Source: F23-B02 sp963629425 (lineage in GTDB: Bacteria; Bacillota; Clostridia; Oscillospirales; Oscillospiraceae). From it: a stretch of DNA of 64,000 nt. This document shows, piece after piece, positions 40,219 to 49,227 of the stretch. The stretch's first letter is position 1; the number at the start of each line of letters is the position of its first letter. The notes under the pieces are model-generated. The model was not told where the DNA came from. It saw only the letters and a program-made list of their open reading frames with translations, and ran no database searches. The position numbers and the translations under genes were made by a program. Where the stretch lies: contig CAVGIU010000002.1 of assembly GCA_963629425.1 (NCBI GenBank), positions 1 through 64,000 of the forward strand, in the 5' to 3' direction.

Positions 40219-41238
40219 TCAGTCCGGCAGAGACTTTTCTATAGCGAGCGCGTGGCATATGCCGGGGATGCTGCTGCCCTGCTGCGTGCTTGTCGGCGAC
40301 ATGAGCGCACCTGTCGGCACAAACAGAACCTTCTCCCACTTGCCCTCGGAAAAGCCGCGCATTATAAGCGAGCAGAACACCGCTGCCGAGCAGCCGCAGC
40401 CAGAGCCGCCCGCGTGAACGTCCTGCCGCTCGCGGTCGAATATTAAAACGCCGCAGTCGGTGTAAAATTTCCCGAGCTTCACGCCGTCGCGGCGGAAAAG
40501 CTCCTCGAGCGTGTCGTGGCCGATAGCGCCGAGGTCGCCCGTGACTATCATGTCGTAATAGTCCGGCTCTCTGCCTGTGTCGGCAAAATGCGCCTTGAGC
40601 GTCTCGTACGCTGCCGGAGCCATGGCGCTTCCCATGTTGTTTGCGTCCGTTATCCCGGCATCGACTATCCTGCCGGGCGTGAGATATGTTACATACGGCC
40701 CCTTGCCATCACACTGCAATATGGCTGCCCCCGAGCCCGTAACCGTCCACTGCGCGGTCGGCGTGCGCTGACCGCCGTATTCAAGCGGAAAGCGGTACTG
40801 CCGCTCTGAGGAGCAGAAGTGTGAGCTTGTGACGGCGCACACGCGCTCGGCAAAGCCGCCGTCGATGGCCATCGTGCCGAGGGTCATTGCCTCGCCCATC
40901 GTCGAGCACGCGCCGTACAGCCCGAAGTGCCGCACACCGGTGTTTTTAAGCGCAAACGCAGAGCCCACGCACTGGTTTAAAAGATCGCCGGAGAATATCA
41001 TATCCAGCTCCCTCGGCGGGATGCCGAGCTTATCACAGCACAGCTCAAAGCACTCCTTGAGCAAAGAACTCTCTGCCTTTTCCCATGATTTTTCGCCGAA
41101 ATACGCGTCAAGGCATATCTTATCGAAGCAGTGTCCTATCGGCCCCTCGCCTTCCTTCTGCCCGACAACGGAGGCAAAGGAAACGATGGACGGCGGCCTT
41201 TCGGGGCGAATGGTCTGCTGACCGATCATTTTGTTCAT
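40219..41238 (-). CDS. spoVAD: Stage V sporulation protein AD
   Basis: Encodes 339 residues from ATG 41238, 6 nt after GGTGA; this matches the known length of about 338, while a longer frame to 41274 has no RBS. SpoVAD has a thiolase-like fold and binds dipicolinate. Motifs: SFASVVGQKEGEGPIGHCFD, GLYGACSTMGEAM, GAAILQCDGKGPYVTYLTPGRIVDAGITD split by DANNMGSAMAPAA, and AGGSGCGCSAAVFCSL. It heads spoVAD-spoVAE; spoVAC is 26 kb away. A sporulation promoter was not identified with confidence. Confidence 0.95.
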   Translation of the reverse strand: MNKMIGQQTIRPERPPSIVSFASVVGQKEGEGPIGHCFDKICLDAYFGEKSWEKAESSLLKECFELCCDKLGIPPRELDMIFSGDLLNQCVGSAFALKNTGVRHFGLYGACSTMGEAMTLGTMAIDGGFAERVCAVTSSHFCSSERQYRFPLEYGGQRTPTAQWTVTGSGAAILQCDGKGPYVTYLTPGRIVDAGITDANNMGSAMAPAAYETLKAHFADTGREPDYYDMIVTGDLGAIGHDTLEELFRRDGVKLGKFYTDCGVLIFDRERQDVHAGGSGCGCSAAVFCSLIMRGFSEGKWEKVLFVPTGALMSPTSTQQGSSIPGICHALAIEKSLPD

Positions 41239-41276
41239 GTTGATCACCGCAGGTATTTTGCCCGAAATGAGCATGA

Positions 41277-41314
41277 AAATACGGCCGGATCGTTTCCGAT
41301 TCAGCCGTTTTAAA
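41277..41314 (-). terminator. Weak hairpin terminator after the E2-like gene
   Basis: AAAATACGGC...GCCGTTTT arms with an inner ATCG-TTTC-CGAT hairpin and internal mismatches. It would end the minus-strand transcript before spoVAD. Confidence 0.4.
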
Positions 41315-41322
41315 ATTAATGT

Positions 41323-42204
41323 TCAGAAAATGTCCTCGTTGACCTTCGTGGGGGGAACCTCGAGCACCGAGGGATCCTGGATGATGCGGTTTATGATCTT
41401 GAACACGCTTGCGTAGTAGTGACCGTCGACCGTGCGCTCATCGAGAACGAACTTGCCGTCAACGTACTTGCGGTCTACAACGTTGCCATGGCGGTCGAGC
41501 TCATAAACATGGCGCTTTGCGCCGAAGGATACGAACACCGGCAGTGTGCCGAAGTTGTAGATGTGATGGTAAATCGGGCCGATGCCGAGCGAGCCGAGGT
41601 CTGTGATGATCATCGAGCCGTGGAAGGGACTTACGTCAAGAAGCTTTTTCGGCAGCAGACCGAAATAATCGGCAACGCGCAGAAGCCAGATGGCAAAGCT
41701 TATCACAAAGCGCGGCAGGGAAGCAAACTTGTTTGCAAATTCCTCCGTGCCGTTTTCCTCATCGGAGTTCTTTATCTCATCGATGGCCGCATTCATGCGG
41801 TTATAAACATCATAGATCGTATCGGTGGGCTTAAATACGACCTTGATCGTCGTCTCGGACGAATCAATGCTGAGATTGCGCTTTACGGCCATGACGACCT
41901 CAATATCCTCGCGGGCATAAAGGCGCTTGCCGACGCAGAAGCGGTTGAGTCCGGGCAGATAGGCGCAGGCGCGAACATAGGCCGCGATGAGCAGGTGCAG
42001 CATGCCCATGCCCTTATATCCCGCGACGCGCTGCTTTCTGAACCAGCGGTCGGCGTTTGTTATTTCAAACGATTCCTCATAGTAGTTGAGCGCATCGTTT
42101 CTCTTCGGCATTATGAACGGAATGAAGTTATAAAATCCGTTTAATGAGCGCAGTCGTCTGCCGTCGACACGGTCTCCGGCGCGTCTTTTATAATTATTAG
42201 CCAT
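41323..42204 (-). CDS. Stand-alone E2-like (2-oxoacid dehydrogenase) acyltransferase domain protein
   Basis: Encodes 293 residues from ATG 42204, with AAGGAGG 8 nt upstream. The protein resembles the catalytic (chloramphenicol acetyltransferase-like) domain of E2 components, without a lipoyl or subunit-binding domain. The C-terminal LDERTVDGHYYASVFKIINRII matches the E2 'DHRVVDGA' trimer region, but the classic catalytic His-Asp pair is altered (DERTVDG). No E1 or E3 genes are near. It may be a non-complex acyltransferase or an inactive relative; membrane-attached by a short hydrophobic stretch (FVISFAIWLLRVADYF). Confidence 0.7.
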   Translation of the reverse strand: MANNYKRRAGDRVDGRRLRSLNGFYNFIPFIMPKRNDALNYYEESFEITNADRWFRKQRVAGYKGMGMLHLLIAAYVRACAYLPGLNRFCVGKRLYAREDIEVVMAVKRNLSIDSSETTIKVVFKPTDTIYDVYNRMNAAIDEIKNSDEENGTEEFANKFASLPRFVISFAIWLLRVADYFGLLPKKLLDVSPFHGSMIITDLGSLGIGPIYHHIYNFGTLPVFVSFGAKRHVYELDRHGNVVDRKYVDGKFVLDERTVDGHYYASVFKIINRIIQDPSVLEVPPTKVNEDIF

Positions 42205-42252
42205 AGGAAGCCTCCTTGATGCTATACAAATTTGCGATAAACGTACCAAATA

Positions 42253-42281
42253 ATTATACATTGGAATATCACATTTGGCAA
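42253..42281 (-). promoter_or_regulatory. SigA promoter of the E2-like gene
   Basis: On the minus strand TTGCCA (42281-42276), 17 bp, TATAAT (42258-42253), 49 nt before the ATG. Confidence 0.7.
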
Positions 42282-42284
42282 GGG

Positions 42285-42540
42285 AAAAACGGATTCTTTA
42301 CGCTTTTTTGACCTAAGCTGACACAAAGGTGTGCTCTGTTCTCCCATTATGAAAAAAAGTAATGAGGATAGCCGTAAAAAAGAATTGCAATTTGAAGGAC
42401 TATCGCTTAGTATGTTAATTAACAAACAAATTCGCCGGAGCATGCGTCTGTTTTTTTGCCCTGCCGTATCGGGAGGGCTGTGGTGCAGAGAATGTTGGGG
42501 GATGTATAGAACAATAATTTAACGATTTAAATTGCCTGAA
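42285..42540. other. AT-rich gap before the V-ATPase operon, no gene seen
   Basis: The stretch is clearly more AT-rich than its neighbours. Short open frames exist on both strands but have no ribosome binding site, no familiar motif and odd composition, so I do not call them. I see no hairpin or repeat of note here. Confidence 0.4.
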
Positions 42541-42568
42541 TGTTGACAATGAAAATGCACAAAATTCG

Positions 42569-42597
42569 TTGAAATTGCGAAGATTTTTTGTTATTCT
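42569..42597 (+). promoter_or_regulatory. Likely SigA promoter of the V-ATPase operon
   Basis: TTGAAA (42569-42574), 17 bp, TATTCT (42592-42597), 80 nt before the first gene. A TTGACA at 42543 has no matching -10. Confidence 0.45.
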
Positions 42598-42676
42598 TAA
42601 CATATGAAAAAGTTTCATTGTCACAAAGCTGAATGTTGCAATTGTACATAAAGAATTAATGAAGGGAGGAGAGCTG

Positions 42677-42991
42677 ATGGCATTTGATGAAATTGCCGGA
42701 ATAAGCGCGGCAGAAGAGAGCGTGCGGCTTGATATTGCCGAGGCGCAGGCGGAAGCCAAGAGAATAGTCGCACAGGCGGAGCTTGCCGGTAAGGCGGACA
42801 TCGACGAGGCGCGCCGGAAGGCGGCCGGTGAGCTTGCCCGGCGCAAGGCAGAGGCAAGCAGTGCGGCGAAGAAGGAAGCACACGAGATATATCTGAAGGC
42901 TGAGAACAGGAAAGCGGTGCTCCGAGCTAAAGCCGAAAGCCGCCGTGAAAAAGCGGCAAAACTTATCGCGGAAAGGATCGTGAACGGGTAA
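42677..42991 (+). CDS. ntpF: V-type ATPase peripheral stalk subunit (G/H, NtpF-like)
   Basis: Encodes 104 residues from ATG 42677 (GGGAGGAG 9 nt upstream). The whole protein is one long Ala/Glu/Lys/Arg-rich helix (ISAAEESVRLDIAEAQAEAKR, with 'KADIDEARRKAAGELARRKAEA'), as expected for the stalk subunit that pairs with subunit E. It is the first gene of a nine-gene operon in the Enterococcus order ntpFIKECGABD. Its stop overlaps the start of the next gene (TAATG). Confidence 0.85.
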   Translation: MAFDEIAGISAAEESVRLDIAEAQAEAKRIVAQAELAGKADIDEARRKAAGELARRKAEASSAAKKEAHEIYLKAENRKAVLRAKAESRREKAAKLIAERIVNG

Positions 42992-44943
42992 TGGCCATTG
43001 AAAAAATGAAAAAGCTTAGGCTGCTGGCCGTCCGCGATCAGAAAAAGGCACTGCTGCGAAGGCTCCAAATCCTCGGCTGCGTAGAGCTGTCCGAGCCTGA
43101 ATTTTCCGAGCTTTCGCCGGAGCTGAGGCAGCATCTTGCGAGAGAGGGAAGCGATGCTGTCAAGTGCAGATCCGATCATGCGGTGCTTGTCCAGGCAATC
43201 GAGCTGCTTGACAGGTATGCGCCCGTAAAGAAGGGGCTTCTTTCCGCGAAGCCTGAGGCCGAGATCAAAGTGCTGATGGATGATTCGACGCTGCTTGCCA
43301 CGCTCGAAACGGCGCGCAGGATCGTTACCATTGACGAGACCGTGCGCAGGATAAACGCAGAGGGCGCGCGCATCGCGGGCGCGGCGGACGCACTGAAGCC
43401 CTGGCTCTCGCTCGACTACCCGCTCGATGGGCAGGGGACGCAGCGCTGCGCCGTGACGCTGGGCTTTGCACCCGTGTCGGTGAGCCTCTCAGAGCTTTGG
43501 CAGAGCCTTGCAGGGGTCACGGAGGAGGCGGAGCTTGTAAGCGTATCCGATGACAGCGCGCAGCATTACCTGGCGCTGATCTGCTTTAAGGAAGATCTCC
43601 CCGCGGCGCTGGATGCGCTGAGGGCACATAACTTCTCCATGGCCGCCTTCGGAAGTACAGAGGGCACGGCGGCGGAGAGCACGGAAAAGCTCAGCGCCGA
43701 GCTGAGCGAGCTCAAAAAGCAGAAGACCGAGCTCATCGACGAGATATCGGCAATGGGCGAGCACAGGAAGGAGCTCAAGCTCTGCGCCGACAGGATGGAG
43801 ACTATTCTCGCCTACGCCGAGGCCGAGGGGCAGCTTTACGGCATGGAAAGCGCTGTTGCGCTCCAGGGTTGGGTGCTCGCGAGAAAGGTGCCCGAGCTTG
43901 AGCAGACACTTGAAAACTTCGACTGCGCGTGGGAACTTACGGATCCCGAGCCCGAAGAATACCCCGAGGTGCCCGTCAAGCTTCGCAACAACAAGATAAC
44001 AAACGCGCTGAACATGGTGACAAACATGTACAGTCTTCCGTCATATGACGGCGTTGATCCGAATCCGCTGATGGCTCCGTTTTTCATTTTGTTCTACGGA
44101 CTTATGATGGCGGACATGGGCTACGGTCTGATAATGATTCTCGCGGCAGTCATTGCGATGAAGAAAATCAAGCCGCGCAAGGGCTCGCTGAGCTTCTGCC
44201 AGCTGCTTTTGTACTGCGGTATATCGACTTTCGTGATGGGCATACTCACCGGCGGATTTTTCGGCGACGCGCTCGCGCAGATCGGCAAGATCACCGGCAA
44301 GCCCGACGGATGGGGAGAGCTGTGGTGCCTGTTCAGTCCGATGACCGACGTTATGACGGTGCTTATCGGCGCAATGGTGCTCGGTCTTATCCATCTGAAC
44401 ACGGGCATGGTCATAAGCGTTGTCGAAAAGGTGAAAAGCGGCGACGCTGCCGGCGCGTTTTGGGAGGAGGGCTCACTGTGGGTAATCCTCGTCGGAGCTG
44501 TTATGGCGGCGCTCAAGATCGGAAATATCGGTGGAGTGCCCGTGGTGCTCGCGGCCGGCTGCGTGATGCTCTTCTACGGCGGAAGCCGCGGAGCGAAGGG
44601 CTTCGGCAAGATAACGAGCCTGTTTTCAACGCTTTACAATACAGTGACCGGTTGGTTCGGCGATATACTTTCGTATTCTCGAATCATGGCGCTGATGCTC
44701 GCCGGCAGCGTTATAGCGACAGTGTTCAACACCATAGGCGGCATAGCAAACAGCCTGTGGCTGTTTATCCCCGTGTTCATCATAGGACACAGCCTGAACT
44801 TTGCCCTGAATCTCCTCGGCTGCTATGTACACGATCTGAGGCTTCAGTGTCTCGAGTACTTCGGCAAGTTCTACAAGGACGGCGGCAGGGCGTTCAAACC
44901 CCTTGAAGTAAGCACAAAATATTACGATATAGCTGAAGAATAA
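42991..44943 (+). CDS. ntpI: V-type ATPase subunit I (a subunit)
   Basis: Encodes 650 residues. The N-terminal half (to about 330) is cytoplasmic and rich in coiled coil (ELKKQKTELIDEISAMGEHRKE); the C-terminal half has seven or eight membrane helices, including FFILFYGLMMADMGYGLIM, GGFFGDALAQ and DILSYSRIMALMLAGSVIA, which carries the conserved arginine that faces the proteolipid ring. It forms the ion half-channels. It overlaps the stop of the first gene by 1 nt and is 16 nt from the proteolipid gene. Confidence 0.95.
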   Translation: MAIEKMKKLRLLAVRDQKKALLRRLQILGCVELSEPEFSELSPELRQHLAREGSDAVKCRSDHAVLVQAIELLDRYAPVKKGLLSAKPEAEIKVLMDDSTLLATLETARRIVTIDETVRRINAEGARIAGAADALKPWLSLDYPLDGQGTQRCAVTLGFAPVSVSLSELWQSLAGVTEEAELVSVSDDSAQHYLALICFKEDLPAALDALRAHNFSMAAFGSTEGTAAESTEKLSAELSELKKQKTELIDEISAMGEHRKELKLCADRMETILAYAEAEGQLYGMESAVALQGWVLARKVPELEQTLENFDCAWELTDPEPEEYPEVPVKLRNNKITNALNMVTNMYSLPSYDGVDPNPLMAPFFILFYGLMMADMGYGLIMILAAVIAMKKIKPRKGSLSFCQLLLYCGISTFVMGILTGGFFGDALAQIGKITGKPDGWGELWCLFSPMTDVMTVLIGAMVLGLIHLNTGMVISVVEKVKSGDAAGAFWEEGSLWVILVGAVMAALKIGNIGGVPVVLAAGCVMLFYGGSRGAKGFGKITSLFSTLYNTVTGWFGDILSYSRIMALMLAGSVIATVFNTIGGIANSLWLFIPVFIIGHSLNFALNLLGCYVHDLRLQCLEYFGKFYKDGGRAFKPLEVSTKYYDIAEE

Positions 44944-44959
44944 TAGGAGGATATCAATA

Positions 44960-45442
44960 ATGGAATTTCTGTTTGCACACTCCGGCCTTGCAATAGGCCT
45001 TCTCGGCGCGGGACTCGCAGCATGCATGGCCGGCGCAGGCTCGGCAGTCGGCACCGGCATCGCCGGTGAGGCCGGCGCGGGACTCGTTACCGAAGACCCC
45101 TCAAAGTTCGGTAAGGCGATGATCCTTCAGGTTATCCCCGGCACACAGGGACTGTATGGCCTGGTCGTTTTCTTCGTCGCAATAATGAACATGGGCCTGC
45201 TCGACGGCACTGCCGCGAACCTCTCGTTCGTAGATGGCTGCCGTTACTTCGCGGCCTGCATGCCCATTGCCATCGGCGGCCTCGTTTCCGCTATCGGACA
45301 GGGAAAGGTCGCAGCGGCCTCGGTCAACCTGCTTGCCAAGAACCCCGACCACTGGGCAAAGGGAATGATCCTGTGCATCACCGTTGAGTTTTACGCGATT
45401 TTGTCCCTGCTGGCATCGATGATGATGCTGCTGTATATCTGA
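44960..45442 (+). CDS. ntpK: V-type ATPase proteolipid (subunit K), Na+-type ligands
   Basis: Encodes 160 residues with four membrane helices, the double-hairpin form of the ring subunit. By comparison with NtpK of Enterococcus hirae, the Na+ ligands are kept: Thr62 and Gln63 in IPGTQGLYG, Gln114 in IGQGKVAAA and Glu143 in ITVEFYAIL. This predicts Na+ rather than H+ coupling. The first hairpin has TGIAGEAGAG. AGGAGG precedes the ATG by 9 nt. High expression is usual for ring subunits. Confidence 0.95.
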   Translation: MEFLFAHSGLAIGLLGAGLAACMAGAGSAVGTGIAGEAGAGLVTEDPSKFGKAMILQVIPGTQGLYGLVVFFVAIMNMGLLDGTAANLSFVDGCRYFAACMPIAIGGLVSAIGQGKVAAASVNLLAKNPDHWAKGMILCITVEFYAILSLLASMMMLLYI

Positions 45443-45480
45443 TACGACGGTGAAATTTAACGTAAAGGCAGGGCTTTACC

Positions 45481-46080
45481 ATGAAAGGCACTGAAAAAAT
45501 AATCGCACATATCCGGGCCGACGGCGACGCGGAGGCAAAAAGAATAATCGATGCCGCGTCAAAGCGGGCCGAAGAGATCCGCGCTGAGAGCTTCAAGGAA
45601 GCGCTCAGCGAGTATGAAAAGCTCATGCAGACGGGAAATACCGAATGCGAGGATATCCTCAGCGGCAGCCGCCGCATTGCGGAGATGGAGGCAAAAAAGA
45701 GCGTCCTTTCCGTAAAGCAGGAGATGGTAGCCTCGGCTTTCGACGCCGCGCGTGAGGAGATAGTCAATATGCCGCGCGATGAATATGCGCAGTTTCTCGC
45801 GCGCATGGCGGCCGACGCGGCCACAATCGGCGAGGAGGAAATGCTCCTGAACGAAGCCGATAAAAAAGCGCTCGGCAAGGCCGTCTGCAAGGCGGCAAAC
45901 GAGCTGCTTTCGGCAAAGGGCGTGCCAGGCAGGCTCACATTGAGCGAGGACACGGCCGATATCTCCGGCGGCGTTATCGTCCGCTTCGGCGGCATTGAGA
46001 CAAATTGCAGCATCGACGCACTCATTCGTCAGCGCCGCAGCGGCCTTTCGACCGAAGTTGCGGCAGTGCTGTTTGAATGA
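45481..46080 (+). CDS. ntpE: V-type ATPase subunit E
   Basis: Encodes 199 residues. The N-terminal half is a charged helix (IIAHIRADGDAEAKRIIDAA, SKRAEEIRAESFKEALSEYEK) that pairs with the NtpF-like subunit to form the outer stalk; the C-terminal half is a small alpha-beta head ending DISGGVIVRFGGIETNCSID, the conserved subunit E tail. AAGGCAG lies before the ATG. The 38-nt gap before it shows no hairpin. Confidence 0.9.
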   Translation: MKGTEKIIAHIRADGDAEAKRIIDAASKRAEEIRAESFKEALSEYEKLMQTGNTECEDILSGSRRIAEMEAKKSVLSVKQEMVASAFDAAREEIVNMPRDEYAQFLARMAADAATIGEEEMLLNEADKKALGKAVCKAANELLSAKGVPGRLTLSEDTADISGGVIVRFGGIETNCSIDALIRQRRSGLSTEVAAVLFE

Positions 46081-46119
46081 CGCTCCGGTACTGCATATCC
46101 CGAAAAGGGAGGGAATGAA

Positions 46120-47124
46120 TTGTCAAATAAAAAGTGCGTCAGAGAAAAATATCTGTATCTTTCCGCGATGCTCAGAGCCAGAGAAGCAAAAATGCTCACC
46201 CGCGACAGGGCAGAGCGCATGATAGACGCGCCAACCTTCGACGAGGCGGCGAAGATGCTCACTGACTGCGGCTATAAGGACATGTCGGGCTTTTCGGCAA
46301 AGCAGGTCGAGCAGACTCTCGCCGAGCACAGAGCCGGTATATTCGCAGAGCTTGCGCGAATGTCACCGGATGCGGAGCCGGTCGAGATCTTCCGTATGCG
46401 CTATGATTACCACAACGCAAAGATCGTCATAAAGACAGAGGCCGTCGGGCATGACCGCTCAGACCTCATGAGCGATTCCGGCAGAGTGAGCCCCGAAGTC
46501 TTAAAGCGCAGCTTTGCGGAGGAAAAATACCTGAGCCTGCCGCCTGTTTTGGCCGACGCGATGGTCGAGGCAAAAAGCGCTTTGGCAAGATCGCAGAATC
46601 CGCAGCTTGCCGATTTCATACTTGACAGGGCGTATTTTGAAGAGCTCCTCGCGGCATCGCAAAAGCTCGGCAGCGCGTTCCTGCGCGGCTATGCGCAGAC
46701 GATGATAGACGCGGCCAACCTCAGAAGTGCTGTGCGCACCATGCGCATGAATAAGGACGCGGAGTTTCTCAAAACGGCGCTCGTTTCGGGCGGCGGCATC
46801 GACACCGGACGCATACTCGCGGCCTTCGGCTCGGGCGACACGCTTGCGGCGATATACGCAAACACGCTGCTTTCAAATGCGGCAAGCCTCGGAGCGGCGG
46901 CCGTAAAGGGCGGTGCGCTTACCGAATTTGAGCTTGCCTGCGACAACGCCATCACGTCCTATCTCACGGGAGCAAGGCTCGTTGCCTACGGCGAAGCGCC
47001 AGTCATAGCGTATCTTGCCGCTGTCGAGGGTGAAGTGACCGCGCTGAGAATGATACTCACCGGGCTTTTGGCCGGACTTCCGGCCGATACCATACGGGAA
47101 AGGCTGCGTGATCTTTATGCTTAA
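46120..47124 (+). CDS. ntpC: V-type ATPase subunit C (d-like)
   Basis: Encodes 334 residues from TTG 46120, preceded by AAGGGAGGG; no ATG in frame fits. The protein is all helical in three similar parts with recurrent YLYLSAMLRAREAKML, FRMRYDYHNAKIVIKTEA, RGYAQTMIDAANLRSAVRTMR and ACDNAITSYLTGARLVAYG, the last being the signature of the subunit that caps the ring and holds the central shaft. Its 3' end overlaps the next gene by 8 nt. Confidence 0.9.
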   Translation: MSNKKCVREKYLYLSAMLRAREAKMLTRDRAERMIDAPTFDEAAKMLTDCGYKDMSGFSAKQVEQTLAEHRAGIFAELARMSPDAEPVEIFRMRYDYHNAKIVIKTEAVGHDRSDLMSDSGRVSPEVLKRSFAEEKYLSLPPVLADAMVEAKSALARSQNPQLADFILDRAYFEELLAASQKLGSAFLRGYAQTMIDAANLRSAVRTMRMNKDAEFLKTALVSGGGIDTGRILAAFGSGDTLAAIYANTLLSNAASLGAAAVKGGALTEFELACDNAITSYLTGARLVAYGEAPVIAYLAAVEGEVTALRMILTGLLAGLPADTIRERLRDLYA

Positions 47125-47440
47125 AATTGCAGTTATAGGACGGCGCGAGACGGTTATGGGCTTTACTGCGCTGGGACTTGAGGCATATCCGGTAGCAGAC
47201 GGCTCTGAAGCAAAGGCGATACTCCGCACGCTCACCCACGACAGGGAGGACGTTGCGATAATCTACGTCGAGGAGGATATCGCCCTTGCGCTTCAAAGTC
47301 AGATAGATAAATTCAAGGACAGTCCGAAGCCGGCGATAATCCTTATCCCCGGCAGAGAGGGCAGTCTCGGCATGGGGCTTTCGGCTCTCAATGCCGCGGT
47401 AGAGCGTGCCATCGGCACGAACATCCTCGAGAATAATTAA
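47117..47440 (+). CDS. ntpG: V-type ATPase subunit F (NtpG-like)
   Basis: Encodes 107 residues from ATG 47117, overlapping the end of subunit C by 8 nt; an in-frame GTG at 47108 is also possible. The CheY-like fold is visible: KIAVIGRRETVMGFTALGLE, DVAIIYVEEDIALAL and KPAIILIPGREGSLGMG. Subunit F binds the D shaft and helps couple rotation. The A subunit gene follows after 17 nt. Confidence 0.9.
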   Translation: MLKIAVIGRRETVMGFTALGLEAYPVADGSEAKAILRTLTHDREDVAIIYVEEDIALALQSQIDKFKDSPKPAIILIPGREGSLGMGLSALNAAVERAIGTNILENN

Positions 47441-47457
47441 GAAAGAAAGGTATCTGT

Positions 47458-49227
47458 ATGAGCGGAACTATAATAAAGGTCTCAGGACCGCTTGTAGTCG
47501 CAGAGGGCCTCGGCGACGCGAACGTTTCCGATGTTGTGCGCGTAGGTCCCGACAGACTTATAGGCGAGATACTTAACATGACGGGGGACAGCGCCTCGAT
47601 ACAGGTCTATGAGGAGACCTCGGGTCTCGGACCCGGCGCTGAGGTCGAAAGCTCCGGCATGCCGATGTCCGTAGAGCTCGGACCGGGCATGCTGGAGAAT
47701 ATATACGACGGCATACAGCGCCCCCTGCCGGAGATACGCGAGCTTACCGGCGCTACAATAAGCCGCGGCACCGACGTTCCGGCGCTAAACCGTACAAAAA
47801 AGTGGACGTTCGTCCCCGTCGCGCGCGAGGGCGATGAGCTCACCGGCGGCGACGTTATCGGCACCGTTCAGGAGACAAGCGCGATACTGCACAAGATCAT
47901 GGTGCCGCCAACTCTGAGCGGCAGACTTATCAGCATAAAAGGCGGCGACTTCACCGTAACGGAGACCGTTGCTGTACTGGAGGATAAAAAGGGCGAAAAG
48001 CACGAGCTTACGATGATGCAGAAGTGGCCTGTCCGCATAAGCCGCCCCTATGCCGCGAAAAGCATGCCCACGCGCCCGATGAACTCCGGACAGAGAATAA
48101 TCGACACGCTGTTTCCCCTCGCAAAGGGCGGCACGGCGGCAGTCCCCGGCCCATTCGGTTCGGGTAAGACCGTGGTTCAGCACCAGCTTGCGAAATGGTC
48201 TGATGTCGACATAGTCATCTACATCGGCTGCGGCGAGCGCGGCAATGAGATGACCGACGTTCTCATGGAGTTCCCCGAGCTCACCGACCCCCGAAACGGC
48301 GAGCCTCTGATGAAAAGAACGGTGCTTATAGCCAATACCTCCGATATGCCCGTCGCGGCGCGCGAGGCGTCTATCTACACCGGAATCACCATCGCAGAGT
48401 ACTTCCGCGATATGGGCTACGACGTCGCCGTTCTGGCAGACTCCACCTCCCGCTGGGCCGAGGCTCTGCGTGAGATGTCCGGCCGACTTGAGGAGATGCC
48501 CGGCGAAGAAGGCTACCCGGCATACCTCGCCTCGCGTATTGCGCAGTTTTACGAGCGCGCGGGCGTTGTCGAATGTCTCGGATCGGATGAAAGACGAGGC
48601 TCGGTCACCGCAATCGGCGCAGTTTCACCTCCGGGCGGCGATATCTCCGAGCCCGTATCGCAGGCTACGATGCGCATCGTCAAGGTCTTCTGGGCGCTCG
48701 ACTCCTCGCTTGCTTACGCGCGCCACTTCCCGGCGATAAACTGGCTGACCTCGTATTCGCTGTATGTCGACACGCTGGCAAAATGGTATAACGAGCAGTT
48801 CGGCCCCGAGTATATGGCAAACCGCGATAAGGCGATGCACATACTTCAGGAGGAAAACGAGCTTCAGGAGATCGTCCGCCTCGTCGGCCAGGATGCTCTG
48901 AGCCCCGCCGACCGCCTGACCATGGAAACGGCAAAAATGCTGCGTGAGGACTTTTTGCAGCAGAATGCCTTCGTCGATGAGGATGCGTATTCATCCTACG
49001 ATAAGCAGTTTGAGCTAATGCGCATTATCCTCACATTTGACGCTCTCGGGCGTGACGCGCTCGGCAAGGGCGCGGATATGAAGGCGTTGTTCTCAATCGG
49101 CGCGAAGGAGCGCATAGGCCGCGCGAAGATGGCATCTCCCGACAGTTATAAGCAGGAGTACGCTTCCATTCTTGAGCAGATGAAAACGGAAATCGATGCG
49201 GTCATCGCAGGAGGTGAGGACGCATGA
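47458..49227 (+). CDS. ntpA: V-type ATPase catalytic subunit A
   Basis: Encodes 589 residues, the standard length. It is the nucleotide-hydrolysing subunit: Walker A GPFGSGKTV (residues 231-239), Walker B and catalytic glutamate in IYIGCGERGNEMTDVL, and LADSTSRWAEALREMSGRLEEMPGEEGYP. The non-homologous region specific for A subunits is present around 115-190. AGAAAGG precedes the ATG. It overlaps subunit B by 4 nt (ATGA), which should keep A and B production equal. Confidence 0.98.
   Translation: MSGTIIKVSGPLVVAEGLGDANVSDVVRVGPDRLIGEILNMTGDSASIQVYEETSGLGPGAEVESSGMPMSVELGPGMLENIYDGIQRPLPEIRELTGATISRGTDVPALNRTKKWTFVPVAREGDELTGGDVIGTVQETSAILHKIMVPPTLSGRLISIKGGDFTVTETVAVLEDKKGEKHELTMMQKWPVRISRPYAAKSMPTRPMNSGQRIIDTLFPLAKGGTAAVPGPFGSGKTVVQHQLAKWSDVDIVIYIGCGERGNEMTDVLMEFPELTDPRNGEPLMKRTVLIANTSDMPVAAREASIYTGITIAEYFRDMGYDVAVLADSTSRWAEALREMSGRLEEMPGEEGYPAYLASRIAQFYERAGVVECLGSDERRGSVTAIGAVSPPGGDISEPVSQATMRIVKVFWALDSSLAYARHFPAINWLTSYSLYVDTLAKWYNEQFGPEYMANRDKAMHILQEENELQEIVRLVGQDALSPADRLTMETAKMLREDFLQQNAFVDEDAYSSYDKQFELMRIILTFDALGRDALGKGADMKALFSIGAKERIGRAKMASPDSYKQEYASILEQMKTEIDAVIAGGEDA

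Noticed and set aside
42331..42522. 63-codon frame before the V-ATPase operon
   Set aside because: No RBS, unusual composition (AT-rich, Cys/Trp-rich end) and no familiar motif; treated as intergenic.
42543..42548. TTGACA before the V-ATPase operon as the main -35 box
   Set aside because: No acceptable -10 hexamer at 16-18 bp; the TTGAAA/TATTCT pair downstream fits better.
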